From contig MEGD01000003.1 of assembly GCA_001725355.1 (NCBI GenBank), positions 62,001 to 126,000 on the forward strand: a stretch of 64,000 bases of DNA, given 5' to 3'. Under the pieces are notes generated by a model. It had not been told where the DNA came from. It saw only the letters and a list, made by a program, of their open reading frames with translations, and searched no databases. The position numbers and the translations under genes are program-made. This stretch comes from Novosphingobium sp. SCN 66-18 (GTDB taxonomy: Bacteria; Pseudomonadota; Alphaproteobacteria; Sphingomonadales; Sphingomonadaceae). This document shows positions 37,948-46,956 of the stretch, piece by piece. Each line of letters begins with the position of its first letter. Position 1 is the first letter of the stretch.

Positions 37948-38748
37948 TCAGCCCTCGAGCGAGGCCAGCACTTCGTAGGCCAGCACCGCGCCGGCCACCG
38001 CCGCGTTCAGGCTGTCGGCCCGCCCCTTCATCGGCATGGTCACGCGCAGGTCGCAGGCCATTTCGTAGTCCTCGGGCAGCCCGCGCGATTCGTTGCCGAC
38101 CATCACGAAGCAAGGGGCCGCATAAGGCGCGCCGCGATAGGGCACCGCCTCGCGCAGCGACGCGGCCACGAGTTGACCCTCACCCGCGCGCAGCCAGCCG
38201 ATGAAATCGTCCCAGCGTGCCTGGGCAAGCTGCTGGGTGAAGATCGCCCCCATGCTGGCGCGCACCGCTTCGACCGAGAAGGGGTCGGCGCAATCGTCGA
38301 GCAGGATCAAGCCGCCCGCGCCCACCGCGTCGGCCGTGCGCAGTATGGTGCCAAGATTGCCCGGATCGCGCATGGCCTGCGCCACCAGCCAGATCGGCGC
38401 GGCGTGGCGGTCGATCGTGGCAAGCCCCGTATCCCATTCGGCGAAGACGCCGGCCACGGCCTGCGGATTGTCCTTGCCCGTCACCTTGGCGAGCAGATCT
38501 TCGGGCAGTTCGAGAACATCGCCCCCGGCTGCGATGACGGTCTGTTCCAGCACATCGAGCAAGGGGTGCGGCTCCCGCCCCTGCGCCATCAGCAGGATTT
38601 CCGGCACGCGGCCACCCTCGCGCGCGTCGGTCAGCAGGCGCAACCCTTCGGCCAGAAAGCGCTGCTCGCGCTTGCGGTGCTTCTTGTCGCGCAAGGAGCG
38701 GACGAACTTGACGGTCGGGTTGGAGAACCCGGTGATAACCTTGCGCAC
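37948..38748 (-). CDS. TrmH/SpoU family RNA 2'-O-methyltransferase
   Basis: 266 residues. An N-terminal substrate-binding domain (FVRSLRDKKHRKREQRFLAEGLRLL) is followed by the SPOUT knot: Q-A-M-R-D-P-G-N-L-G-T-I-L-R-T-A-D (motif 1), V-M-V-G-N-E-S-R-G-L-P (motif 2) and L-N-A-A-V-A-G-A-V-L-A-Y-E (motif 3). Methylates a ribose in rRNA or tRNA; the exact site is unknown. It is the last gene of the long minus-strand unit headed by chvI, 7 bases after the HPr gene. Confidence 0.92.
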   Translation of the reverse strand: MRKVITGFSNPTVKFVRSLRDKKHRKREQRFLAEGLRLLTDAREGGRVPEILLMAQGREPHPLLDVLEQTVIAAGGDVLELPEDLLAKVTGKDNPQAVAGVFAEWDTGLATIDRHAAPIWLVAQAMRDPGNLGTILRTADAVGAGGLILLDDCADPFSVEAVRASMGAIFTQQLAQARWDDFIGWLRAGEGQLVAASLREAVPYRGAPYAAPCFVMVGNESRGLPEDYEMACDLRVTMPMKGRADSLNAAVAGAVLAYEVLASLEG

Positions 38749-38755
38749 CGGCTGG

Positions 38756-39052
38756 TCAGTCCTCGCCGAAGCCGTCCTTGATCAGGCCGGACAGCTTCAT
38801 CAGCACGTTGTCCGCCTCACCTTCCGGACCGGAGACGATCACGTCGACCGTGTCGCCCTTGGCCGCGCCCAGCATCATCAGGCCAAGGATCGAGCCACCT
38901 GCCGCCTCGGTGCCGTCCTTCGCCACCTTCACGTCCAGCCCGGCGGGCAGCTTGGCCACCGCGTTCACGAACTTGGCGCTGGCGCGGGCATGAAGGCCGC
39001 GCTGGTTGACGATGGTGACGGTTTCTCGGGCGACGTAGCTCGATTCAGCCAT
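38756..39052 (-). CDS. Phosphocarrier protein HPr
   Basis: 98 residues. His21 in Q-R-G-L-H-A-R-A-S is the phosphoryl acceptor, and Ser54 in G-G-S-I-L-G-L-M-M-L-G is the site phosphorylated by HPr kinase. Alphaproteobacteria use this HPr for regulation rather than sugar uptake. It lies 3 bases after the EIIA gene, and hprK is in the same gene run, so kinase and substrate are co-expressed. No enzyme I gene is in the window. Confidence 0.95.
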   Translation of the reverse strand: MAESSYVARETVTIVNQRGLHARASAKFVNAVAKLPAGLDVKVAKDGTEAAGGSILGLMMLGAAKGDTVDVIVSGPEGEADNVLMKLSGLIKDGFGED

Positions 39053-39055
39053 GCT

Positions 39056-39460
39056 TCACGCGTCCTGTCCCAGAAATTCGGATGCGATCGTTATGTAGTT
39101 GCGGCCCGCTTCCCGCGCGGCCACCGTCGCTTCCCGAAGCCCCATGCACACCCGCGCCTTGGCAAGGCGGATCAGCATGGGAAGGTTGATGCCGGCAATC
39201 ACTTCCACCTTGCCCGCCTGCATCAGCGAGATGGCCAGGTTGGACGGCGTGCCGCCGAACAGATCGGTGAGGATGATCACGCCATCCCCGCTGTCCACGC
39301 GCCGAATCGCATCGGCGATTTCCCTGCGGCGTTTTTCCATGTCGTCATTGGGGCCGATGCATACACCGATGACATCGGATTGCCTGCCGACCACATGCTC
39401 CATGGCATGGATGAATTCCTCGGCAAGAGCGCCGTGCGTTACGAGAATCAGACCAATCAT
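39056..39460 (-). CDS. PTS EIIA component, mannose family
   Basis: 134 residues. It begins MIGLILVTHGALAEEF with the phosphoryl-accepting His9, and contains I-I-L-T-D-L-F-G-G-T-P-S-N-L-A and G-I-N-L-P-M-L-I-R-L-A, all typical of the EIIA(Man) fold. No EIIB/IIC genes accompany it, so it is most likely a regulatory EIIA as in other alphaproteobacteria. The start at 39460 is chosen because it puts the phosphohistidine strand at the N-terminus; a longer frame adds nothing conserved. It lies 123 bases after rapZ. Confidence 0.93.
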   Translation of the reverse strand: MIGLILVTHGALAEEFIHAMEHVVGRQSDVIGVCIGPNDDMEKRRREIADAIRRVDSGDGVIILTDLFGGTPSNLAISLMQAGKVEVIAGINLPMLIRLAKARVCMGLREATVAAREAGRNYITIASEFLGQDA

Positions 39461-39583
39461 GAAACAGGATGGCTCCGAAAGACGGCCGAGCATCTTATCC
39501 TGCCCATGCTTAACGCAGGCTTTGCAGGATCACGCGATACGCGAAACCGTGGGCAATTCCATTGCACGTCTTCCAGAGCGACC

Positions 39584-40516
39584 TCACCCAGTCTCTCGCC
39601 GGTCGTCTTCGAGCAGGTCAGCCGCCCGTGACGCCAGATTTCTGTGCTGCAATGTGGGAGAAAATCCGGCGTCGCGCAAGGCGGAAGCGATCTGTTCGGC
39701 CATGAACACCGAACGATGGCGCCCGCCGGTGCAGCCGAAAGCAATGTTAACGTAGGCTTTTCCGTGCTCCTCGAAGCGCGGAAGCAGCAACAGCAGCAGG
39801 TCGCGAATCCGGGCAAACGCCTCGTCGAACGCCGGGTCCTGGCGGATATAGTCGCCCACCGGCGCGTCCTGCCCCGTCATCGGACGCAGATCGTCGATCC
39901 AGTGGGGATTGGCCAGGAAGCGCATGTCGAAGATCAGGTCGGCCAGCGGGGGCATCCCGCGCGAAAAGCCGAAGCTGGTGATAGTCACCGTGGTCCGCGC
40001 CGGCCCCTGATCGCCGAACCGTTCGCGGATCGTGCGTTGCAGGTCGTTGGTGGTGAAGCTGGTGGTGGAAATGACCACGTCCGCCCAGCGCCGCAGCGGC
40101 TCCAGCAACTCGCGCTCGGCCGCGATGCCGGTCGCGGCCGGCTTGCCCTCGCTCATCGGATGGCGGCGGCGCGTCTCGTTGTAGCGGCGCTCCAGTTCGG
40201 TGCCGGCGCAATCGAGGAACAGCGTCGTGATCGACAGGCCGGGCCGTTCGGACAGACCCTTGACCAGTTCGATGGTCTTGGCGGGGTCGAACCCGCGCGT
40301 GCGGGTATCGAAACCGATCGCCAGCGGCGTGCCGGAATCGAGCGCCGCCGAACCGCGTTCGGTTTCCAGCAGCCGGTCGAGCAGGCGGATGGGGAAATTG
40401 TCCACCGCTTCCCAGCCCATGTCCTCCAGCGTGCGCAGCGCCGTGGTCTTGCCCGCGCCAAGAACGCCGGTCACCAGCAGAATGCGTTGGGGTTGATCCT
40501 CGGATTCGCGCGCCAT
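39584..40516 (-). CDS. rapZ: RNase adapter / nucleotide-binding protein RapZ
   Basis: 310 residues. RapZ binds nucleotides and, in enterobacteria, directs RNase E to a small RNA controlling amino-sugar synthesis; the target in alphaproteobacteria is unknown. Walker A G-V-L-G-A-G-K-T-T is at residues 17-25, followed by L-E-D-M-G-W-E-A-V-D-N-F-P, and the C-terminal domain has F-G-C-T-G-G-R-H-R-S-V. The start at 40516 has AGAAGG five bases upstream; a GTG at 40543 lacks a ribosome site. Located between hprK and the EIIA gene. Confidence 0.95.
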   Translation of the reverse strand: MARESEDQPQRILLVTGVLGAGKTTALRTLEDMGWEAVDNFPIRLLDRLLETERGSAALDSGTPLAIGFDTRTRGFDPAKTIELVKGLSERPGLSITTLFLDCAGTELERRYNETRRRHPMSEGKPAATGIAAERELLEPLRRWADVVISTTSFTTNDLQRTIRERFGDQGPARTTVTITSFGFSRGMPPLADLIFDMRFLANPHWIDDLRPMTGQDAPVGDYIRQDPAFDEAFARIRDLLLLLLPRFEEHGKAYVNIAFGCTGGRHRSVFMAEQIASALRDAGFSPTLQHRNLASRAADLLEDDRRETG

Positions 40517-40573
40517 GCCAGCCTTCTGCGCTTTCCCGGGCACTAAGGAAAGAACTCTCGAAAATCGGTTGTT

Positions 40574-41011
40574 TCAGAAATCGGGAAGGCCGAATTGCCG
40601 CAGCGCCACTTCGGCACGCAGCGCCAGCACCGGTGTATCGGGATAGAGCCGGATCATCGGCAGCGCGCACCCCGCCAGCACCGCGCTGTCGGCCGCCGCG
40701 ACGAACCGTGGCGAGGAGGCATCCAGCCGCACCACCAGCGCCAGGGGCACGCCTCCCACCGCCGGCATCTCCACGAGGCCGAGGTTGCGGATTTCGAGCT
40801 TGCCCGCGATCCGGGGATGCGGGCTGGCGATGACACGCCCGTTCCGCGCCTCGATCAGCACGCCGTCATCGCCCACCAGCGTCGCGCCGCGATCGATCAG
40901 CGCCAGCGCGAGGCTGGATTTGCCTGCCCCCGGCGGCCCTTCGATCAACAGCCCCTGTGTTCCGATCATCACGCATGTGCCCTGATGTGTGATGGGCTGT
41001 GCCTCGCTCAT
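40574..41011 (-). CDS. hprK: HPr kinase/phosphorylase, short alphaproteobacterial form
   Basis: 145 residues. Only the catalytic domain of HprK is present, as is normal in alphaproteobacteria (the N-terminal domain of Gram-positive enzymes is absent). Walker A G-P-P-G-A-G-K-S-S places Lys31 at the active site, V-G-D-D-G-V is the catalytic aspartate motif, and A-G-K-L-E-I-R-N-L-G the second HprK signature. It phosphorylates the HPr serine. The start overlaps the chvG stop by 4 bases, so sensor and kinase are coupled. Confidence 0.93.
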   Translation of the reverse strand: MSEAQPITHQGTCVMIGTQGLLIEGPPGAGKSSLALALIDRGATLVGDDGVLIEARNGRVIASPHPRIAGKLEIRNLGLVEMPAVGGVPLALVVRLDASSPRFVAAADSAVLAGCALPMIRLYPDTPVLALRAEVALRQFGLPDF

Positions 41012-42606
41012 GCCGTTTCCTCCCGGTCGAGCGGCATTTCCAGCAGCAGACAGGCCCCGGCCGCTCCGTCAGGCCTGTCGGTGATCGTCAGGGCGCCATC
41101 GTGCGCTTCCGCGATCGTGCGGGCAATGGCCAAACCCAGCCCGCTGTGCGAACCGAATGCCTCGTCGGCCGGGCGCACCGAATGGAACCGCTCGAACACT
41201 TTTTCCCGTTCGCTTTCCGGAATGCCCGGCCCTTGATCGGATACGGAAAGCCAGACGTTCGCACCTTCCCCCCCGACCGCGACATCGACCACGCCTTCGG
41301 GCGGCGAGAACGACACCGCGTTGTCCAGCAGGTTTTCCAGCACGCGTTCCAGCCGCACGGCATCGCCCCGCACCAGGGTTCCGCCCTCTCCGCGCGCAAA
41401 GCGGATGCGCACCGCCGCCCGATCCGGTCTGGCGTCGCGCGCCCCCACCACCTGCGCCGCCAGATCGGCCAGGTCGAGCTGCGTGAAGGTCGCGCGGCTC
41501 AGTTCCGCGTCGATCCGGCTCGCATCGGCGATTTCCGTGATAAGGCGATCGATACGCTGGACATCATGCGCGGCGATCGCGGCCAGCTGGCGGCGCAAAG
41601 CCGGGTCTTCGATCCTTTCCATCGCCTCGATCGCGCTGCCCAGCGACGCCAGCGGATTCTTCAATTCGTGCGCCACGTCGGCGGCGAAGCTTTCCACCGC
41701 GTCAATCTTCTGCCGCAAGGCGGCGGTCATGTCGGACACGGCGCGCGCCAGCAGCCCGATCTCGTCGCCCCGATCGGGCAGGCGCGGCACCACCACCTCG
41801 CGCTCCCGCCCCAGCCGCACGCGCACCGCCGCGCGGACCAGCGCGCGCAACGGCTGCACGATCGTTCGCGCCAGAAACAGCGACAACTGGATCGACAGAA
41901 GCAACGCCAGGCCGATGATGATGACCAGCGTCTGTCGCGCGTCGCGCACCGCCTGCGTAATATCCAGCGCGTTGCGCGTGGTCAGCAGCATGTCCCCGTC
42001 CGATCCCACGGGCGTTGCCGCGCTGATCACCGGCGTCCGGTCGGGCGCGTAGCGGAGATAAACGGCTGTCGCCCGATGATCGCGGGCGGCCGTGATTTCG
42101 GGCCAGTTTCCGGCACTGGGGCTGGCGGGTTCGCGATAGCTGTCCACCTTGGGCGCGCCCACCACCAGGTCCACGCCCCGGTCGAGCAGGCGGGCGGCCT
42201 TCTGGTACCACGGCTCGGTTTCCGGATCGATCAGCGCGAACGACGGCCCCGCCAGGGCAAAGCTGTCGGCCACCAGCGCATTGTCCGCGCCATAGAGCCG
42301 CAATCGCAGCCGCTGCTCCGAACCGATTCGCGCGATCAGCATCCGGCGGTCGGGCAGCGCAACCGGTTCCACAGCGTCGGCGACAATTTCCGCTTCCGCC
42401 CGCGCCAGCTTGAAACGTTCCTTGAGAAGCTGCGTGCGATAGCTGTCCAGGTAGAAGAAACTGCCCGCCAGCAGCGCCAGCGCGATCACGTTGACAGCCA
42501 GGATGCGCACCGTCAGCGACGGGCCGCGCGTGCGCGTGAGGCCGATGCGCGTCAGACCAAGGCGCCCGGCGCGCTGGGGCGCCGGTTCGGCAAGGCCGTC
42601 ATTCAT
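41008..42606 (-). CDS. chvG: Sensor histidine kinase ChvG-like
   Basis: 532 residues. Two membrane helices (about 33-53 and 226-247) enclose a periplasmic sensor of about 170 residues, then a HAMP domain and the HisKA core with phospho-accepting His313 in [15 protein letters not shown]. The ATPase has N-L-L-D-N-A, D-Q-G-P-G-I-P and G-L-G-L-A-I-A. ChvG senses acid or envelope stress in relatives and is kept inactive by ExoR in rhizobia; no exoR is seen here. The start at 42606 overlaps the chvI end by 8 bases. Confidence 0.92.
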   Translation of the reverse strand: MNDGLAEPAPQRAGRLGLTRIGLTRTRGPSLTVRILAVNVIALALLAGSFFYLDSYRTQLLKERFKLARAEAEIVADAVEPVALPDRRMLIARIGSEQRLRLRLYGADNALVADSFALAGPSFALIDPETEPWYQKAARLLDRGVDLVVGAPKVDSYREPASPSAGNWPEITAARDHRATAVYLRYAPDRTPVISAATPVGSDGDMLLTTRNALDITQAVRDARQTLVIIIGLALLLSIQLSLFLARTIVQPLRALVRAAVRVRLGREREVVVPRLPDRGDEIGLLARAVSDMTAALRQKIDAVESFAADVAHELKNPLASLGSAIEAMERIEDPALRRQLAAIAAHDVQRIDRLITEIADASRIDAELSRATFTQLDLADLAAQVVGARDARPDRAAVRIRFARGEGGTLVRGDAVRLERVLENLLDNAVSFSPPEGVVDVAVGGEGANVWLSVSDQGPGIPESEREKVFERFHSVRPADEAFGSHSGLGLAIARTIAEAHDGALTITDRPDGAAGACLLLEMPLDREETA

Positions 42607-43363
42607 CGGCAAAACTGTATCCCGCGCCATAAAGCGTCTCGATCGCGGCGAAGGCGGGATCGGCGGCGCGGAACTTGCGGCGCAGGCGCTTGATGTGGCT
42701 GTCGATCGTGCGATCGTCCACGAACACGTCATCGTGATAGGCCGCGTCCATCAACTGGTTGCGCGTCTTCACCACGCCCGGCCGCATGGCCAGCGCCTCC
42801 AGGATCAGGAACTCGGTAACCGTGAGCGAAACCGGCGCGCCGTTCCATTCCACCAGATGCCGGGCGGGATCCATCACCAGCCTTCCGCGCCGGATCGGAT
42901 CGGGAAGCGGCTCGGCCGGAGCCATCTCGGTTGCATCGCGGCGGACGATTTCGCTGCGCCGCAAGATGGCCCGGATGCGCGCGATCAGCAGCCGCTGGCT
43001 GAAAGGTTTGGCGATATAATCGTCCGCGCCCATGGCGAGGCCCAGCGCCTCGTCCGCCTCGTCGATCTTGCTGGTGAGGAAGATGACCGGCAGATCGCTT
43101 TTCTCGCGCAGCCGCCGCAGCAGCTCCAGACCGTCCATGCGCGGCATCTTGATGTCGAACACCGCAAGGTCCGGGGGGTTGTCGAGCAGGGCCTTGAGCG
43201 CCGCCGCCCCGTCCGAATAGAGCCGCGTCACGAAGCCCTCGGCCTGCAGCCCGATGGAGACCGTCGTCAGGATATTGCGGTCGTCATCGACCAGGGCCAC
43301 GGTCGCAGCCCGATGCGGGATCGCGGTTTCGTTGCCGGACATCGCCTTCGCATAATCGCCCAT
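42599..43363 (-). CDS. chvI: OmpR-type response regulator ChvI-like
   Basis: 254 residues. The receiver has the acidic pocket V-D-D-D, phospho-acceptor Asp70 in [12 protein letters not shown], and Lys in A-K-P-F. The C-terminal winged helix shows [13 protein letters not shown] and [14 protein letters not shown]. With ChvG it controls envelope, acid and metabolic genes in relatives, and it lies divergently from pckA. Two starts are possible (43363 and 43342); the longer one is listed, with GGA six bases upstream. Confidence 0.92.
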   Translation of the reverse strand: MGDYAKAMSGNETAIPHRAATVALVDDDRNILTTVSIGLQAEGFVTRLYSDGAAALKALLDNPPDLAVFDIKMPRMDGLELLRRLREKSDLPVIFLTSKIDEADEALGLAMGADDYIAKPFSQRLLIARIRAILRRSEIVRRDATEMAPAEPLPDPIRRGRLVMDPARHLVEWNGAPVSLTVTEFLILEALAMRPGVVKTRNQLMDAAYHDDVFVDDRTIDSHIKRLRRKFRAADPAFAAIETLYGAGYSFADE

Positions 43364-43441
43364 CGAAGTTCCGGCAAGGCGGCGCCTGTCGATAGCCGCA
43401 TCACAGGGTCGTTACAGACGCAACCTGCCCGCCGGGCAAAT

Positions 43442-43499
43442 TGTGCATCGCAGCACTATTTGTTGCAAAAAACGCAACTACCGCGCAAAAAACTGCACA
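43442..43499. promoter_or_regulatory. Repeat cluster in the chvI-pckA divergent region
   Basis: This stretch is more A-rich than its surroundings. It holds GCAAAAAAC twice, at 43465-43473 and 43485-43493, exactly 20 bases apart; an inverted repeat GTTGC-n7-GCAAC at 43462-43478; and outer arms TGTGCA (43442-43447) and TGCACA (43494-43499). Such phased repeats suit a regulator binding one face of DNA. ChvI is the obvious candidate, but this is inference. Confidence 0.45.
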
Positions 43500-43635
43500 T
43501 TTCGCGGGATTTGACGCGATGCCGACCACGCACTATGCGCAATCGGGAATCAACGCATTCGTATTCGCAAAGCGCCGCCCGCGCAGTCCGGAAACGACCC
43601 CGGTCCCGCAGGCAGCGCAGCATGGGAGACCCAAT

Positions 43636-45252
43636 GTGTCCGATAGCCGCCTGAACGTGCCCCTTTCGCAGCAGGGCTTCCCCGAACCGGCCGAACTCTT
43701 CGCCAACCTGGGCACGGCTCCGCTGGTCGAGCACGCCGTTCGCAATGGCGAGGGCCTGCTCGCCGCCGAAGGCCCGTTCGTGGTCGCCACCGGCAAGCAC
43801 ACCGGGCGTTCGGCCAAGGACAAGTTCATCGTCAAGGATGCCGAAACCGAGAACACGGTGTGGTGGGGCAAGACCAACGTTGCCATGACGCCGGAACACT
43901 TTGCCGCGCTGAAGGCCGACTTCCTGAAGGCGCTGGCCGAAAAGGACCGTCTCTACGTGGCCGACCTGTTCGGCGGTTCGCAGCCGGAACACCGCGTCAA
44001 CGTGCGCGTCATCAACGAACTGGCCTGGCATAACCTGTTCATCCGCACGCTGCTGGTCCGCCCGAGCGAAAGCGAACTCGCCACGTTCGCGCCCGAATAC
44101 ACGATCATCGACCTGCCGAGCTTCCGTGCCGACCCCGAGCGCCACGGCAGCCGCAGCGAAACCGTGATCGCGGTCAACTTCACCGAAAAACTGATCCTGA
44201 TCGGCGGCACGGCCTATGCCGGCGAAATGAAGAAGTCGGTGTTCGGCATCCTCAACTACCTGCTGCCCGTGAAGGGCGTCATGCCGATGCACTGCTCGGC
44301 CAACATCGGCCAGGACGGCAAGACCGCCGTGTTCTTCGGTCTTTCCGGCACCGGCAAGACCACGCTTTCGGCCGATGCCAGCCGCACCCTGATCGGCGAT
44401 GACGAACATGGCTGGTCCGATACCGCCGTGTTCAACTTCGAAGGCGGCTGCTATGCCAAGATGATCCGCCTTTCGGCCGAGGCCGAACCGGAAATCTTCG
44501 CCACCACCAAGCGCTTCGGCACGGTGCTGGAAAACGTGGTGATCGATCCGGACACCCGGTTGCTCGATCTCGACGACAATTCGCTCGCGGAAAACAGCCG
44601 CGGTTCCTATCCCATCGATTTCATTCCGAACGCTTCGGAGGAAAACCTGGGGCCGGTTCCGGCGAACCTGATCTTCCTGACGGCGGACGCCTATGGCGTG
44701 CTCCCGCCGATCGCGCGCCTCACGCCGGATCAGGCGATGTACCACTTCCTGTCGGGCTACACCGCGCGCGTGGCGGGCACCGAAATCGGCGTGACCGAAC
44801 CGGAAGCGACCTTCTCCACCTGCTTCGGCGCACCGTTCATGCCGCGCCATCCCTCGGTCTATGGCAACCTGCTGAAGGAACGCATCGCCAAGGGCGGCGT
44901 GAAGTGCTGGCTGGTCAACACCGGCTGGTCGGGCGGCAAGGCGACGATGGAAGGCATCAAGCGCATGCCGATCAAGGCGACGCGCGCGCTGCTCAACGCC
45001 GCGCTCGACGGCAGCCTGAACGACGCCCAGTTCAGCAAGGATCCGAACTTCGGCTTCGAAGTGCCGGTTGCGGTGCCGGGCGTGGACAGCAAGCTGCTCG
45101 ATCCGCGCGCAAGCTGGGCCGATGCGGAAGAATACGATCGCACGGCGCAGACGCTGGTCCGCCAGTTCATCGACAACTTCGCGCAGTTCGCCGATCATGT
45201 CGATGAAAGCGTTCGTCAGGCGGCCCCGGTCTCCGCGACCGAAGCGGCCTGA
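43636..45252 (+). CDS. pckA: Phosphoenolpyruvate carboxykinase (ATP)
   Basis: 538 residues. It converts oxaloacetate and ATP to phosphoenolpyruvate, the entry to gluconeogenesis. The kinase-1a motif G-L-S-G-T-G-K-T-T (residues 235-243), preceded by M-H-C-S-A-N-I-G, and G-D-D-E-H-G-W (kinase 2) are intact, as is T-G-R-S-A-K-D-K-F. This is the ATP type. The GTG at 43636 has GGGAGAC upstream and gives the expected N-terminus; the longer frame includes the promoter region. In relatives pckA is a neighbour and a target of ChvI. Confidence 0.96.
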   Translation: MSDSRLNVPLSQQGFPEPAELFANLGTAPLVEHAVRNGEGLLAAEGPFVVATGKHTGRSAKDKFIVKDAETENTVWWGKTNVAMTPEHFAALKADFLKALAEKDRLYVADLFGGSQPEHRVNVRVINELAWHNLFIRTLLVRPSESELATFAPEYTIIDLPSFRADPERHGSRSETVIAVNFTEKLILIGGTAYAGEMKKSVFGILNYLLPVKGVMPMHCSANIGQDGKTAVFFGLSGTGKTTLSADASRTLIGDDEHGWSDTAVFNFEGGCYAKMIRLSAEAEPEIFATTKRFGTVLENVVIDPDTRLLDLDDNSLAENSRGSYPIDFIPNASEENLGPVPANLIFLTADAYGVLPPIARLTPDQAMYHFLSGYTARVAGTEIGVTEPEATFSTCFGAPFMPRHPSVYGNLLKERIAKGGVKCWLVNTGWSGGKATMEGIKRMPIKATRALLNAALDGSLNDAQFSKDPNFGFEVPVAVPGVDSKLLDPRASWADAEEYDRTAQTLVRQFIDNFAQFADHVDESVRQAAPVSATEAA

Positions 45253-45286
45253 TATCTGCCGGGAATCCTGATGCCCTGACCCACGG

Positions 45287-45309
45287 GCCGGAACCATCAG
45301 GGTTCCGGC
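45287..45309 (+). terminator. Hairpin downstream of pckA
   Basis: GCCGGAACC-ATCAG-GGTTCCGGC makes a perfect 9-bp GC-rich stem 35 bases after the pckA stop. There is no T-run after it, so it may terminate weakly or stabilise the transcript 3' end. Confidence 0.5.
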
Positions 45310-45336
45310 TCTCGAGCCACCAGAGTTTCCCGGACC

Positions 45337-45783
45337 ATGACGACCGACGCGCCCACCCCGTTCCGCACCGACGCATCCGTCCGCCGCGTCGGCCAAGGTT
45401 TGCTGGACCATTCGCTTGCCAAGGCGGAATGGACGCACGAGGCACATCTCGCGGCCTGCCTGTGGCTGTTGCGCGAACGCGCTGATATCGTTCCCGAACG
45501 CGATCTTCCCGCGATCATCAGCAGCTACAACGTCGCGGTCGGCGGCGAGAATACGGACAGCGCCGGCTATCACGAGACGCTGACCCAGCTTTACGTTACC
45601 GCCATCCGCCAGTTCGCGGCTGCCCTGCCGCCGGAGACGCCGCTGGCCGAAGCCGTTCACCGCTTGCTGGCAAGCAAGATCGCCGAACGCGACTGGCCGC
45701 TGCGGTTCTACTCGCGCGACCGCCTGTTTTCCGTCGAGGCGCGCCGCCGTTTTGTGGAGCCTGATCTCCAACACTTCGGCTAA
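45337..45783 (+). CDS. Unrecognised conserved-looking cytoplasmic protein
   Basis: 148 residues, no signal peptide or membrane helix. It is mostly helical, with a distinctive A-E-W-T-H-E-A-H-L-A-A-C-L-W-L-L segment near residues 30-45, a G-Y-H-E-T-L-T-Q motif near 78, and a basic, aromatic C-terminus W-P-L-R-F-Y-S-R-D-R-L-F-S. Two closely spaced histidines plus the later one could bind metal. I have seen this pattern in proteobacterial proteins of similar length but know no assigned function. It stands alone between pckA and mlaA. Confidence 0.7.
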   Translation: MTTDAPTPFRTDASVRRVGQGLLDHSLAKAEWTHEAHLAACLWLLRERADIVPERDLPAIISSYNVAVGGENTDSAGYHETLTQLYVTAIRQFAAALPPETPLAEAVHRLLASKIAERDWPLRFYSRDRLFSVEARRRFVEPDLQHFG

Positions 45784-45891
45784 GTCAGCACAAGTTCGGT
45801 CGAATTTGCAGCGCAGGTTCGTTGCGCTGGCATGAAACTGGTGTCAGAATGGCGCCTTGCAGGTCGATCATCGGGACGGGGGCAGCCGTTG

Positions 45892-46950
45892 ATGATACTT
45901 GCGCCTACCAACGCTCGACAGGACTGCATTTTGATCGTTCCCGTTTCCGCTACCGTGCTCCTGCTGGCCAACGCCTCGTTCGCATCTGAAACCCCGAACC
46001 CGTCGGTCGAGGCTGCCCCAGGAGACGATGCCACCGCGCCTGTCGTCGTATCGACAACGGCGCAGGGGGCGCCCGCGCAAGCATCCGCCGCCCCGCCCCC
46101 CAAGGCCGATCCGAACGCCATCACCGTGGAGGCAAAGCGCCGCCCCTCGCCCACCGATCCGTTCGAGAATATCAACGAGAAGTCGTACGAAGTGGTCCAG
46201 GGCGTCGACAAGGCTTTCGTCGCGCCCGTCGCCAGCGTCTATCGCGACGGCCTGCCAGGCCCGCTCCGCGACGGCCTGCACAACGTGCTCTACAACCTCG
46301 ACGAGCCGGTGGCGTTCGTGAACTTCGTGCTCCAGTTGAAGCCGCACAGCGCGCTCAAGACGCTGGGCCGTTTCATGATCAACTCCACGCTCGGCATCGG
46401 CGGCCTGTTCGATGTCGCGAAACGCAAGCCGTTCCACCTTCCCTATCGCCACAACGGCTTCGCCAACACGATGGGCTATTACGGCATCGGCCCCGGCCCT
46501 TATGCGTTCCTGCCGATCGTGGGGCCAACCACGCTGCGCGACGGCATCGGCCTGTTCCTGGACCGCGCGTTCGTGCCCACGCTGGTGCGCGGGCCGTTCA
46601 AGCATCCCGCCTATTCGATCGGCGCCAGCGTGGTGCGCTCGCTCGACTACCGCGTGGAATTTGACGACACGCTGCGCAAGCTGAACATCGAAGCCAAAGA
46701 CCCCTACGCCGCGACGCGGACGTATTATCTCGCGATGCGGCAGGCGGAGATCGACGCGCTGCACGGCAAGATCACGCCGGTTCCCGATCCGTCCTCGTTC
46801 GCACCCAAGACCCCGGCAGTGCCCGCCCCGGCGCCTGCGCCAGCACCGGAAGCCAGCGCGCCGGCCGCCCCTGCCGCGACAGTGCCAGTGCCAGTGCCAG
46901 CGCCGGCGGAGGCTCCCCCCGCCCCGCCAGCCGCGCCCACGCAGCCGTAA
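45892..46950 (+). CDS. mlaA: MlaA/VacJ-type phospholipid transport protein
   Basis: 352 residues. MlaA removes misplaced phospholipids from the outer leaflet of the outer membrane. The core is clear: D-P-F-E-N-I-N-E-K-S-Y, N-L-D-E-P-V-A-F-V-N, F-M-I-N-S-T-L-G-I-G-G-L-F-D-V-A, G-Y-Y-G-I-G-P-G-P-Y-A-F-L-P-I-V-G-P-T-T-L-R-D and Y-R-V-E-F-D-D. The leader has no lipobox cysteine, unlike E. coli MlaA, so it may be a signal-peptidase-I protein. A 45-residue Pro/Ala tail is unusual. The start is uncertain: 45892 gives a good signal peptide, 45832 a longer one. No other mla gene is near. Confidence 0.87.
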   Translation: MILAPTNARQDCILIVPVSATVLLLANASFASETPNPSVEAAPGDDATAPVVVSTTAQGAPAQASAAPPPKADPNAITVEAKRRPSPTDPFENINEKSYEVVQGVDKAFVAPVASVYRDGLPGPLRDGLHNVLYNLDEPVAFVNFVLQLKPHSALKTLGRFMINSTLGIGGLFDVAKRKPFHLPYRHNGFANTMGYYGIGPGPYAFLPIVGPTTLRDGIGLFLDRAFVPTLVRGPFKHPAYSIGASVVRSLDYRVEFDDTLRKLNIEAKDPYAATRTYYLAMRQAEIDALHGKITPVPDPSSFAPKTPAVPAPAPAPAPEASAPAAPAATVPVPVPAPAEAPPAPPAAPTQP

Positions 46951-46956
46951 GGCGGT

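Noticed and set aside
43456-45774. A 772-codon open frame on the minus strand opposite pckA
   Set aside because: Antisense to pckA, low-complexity composition, no recognisable domain or ribosome site.
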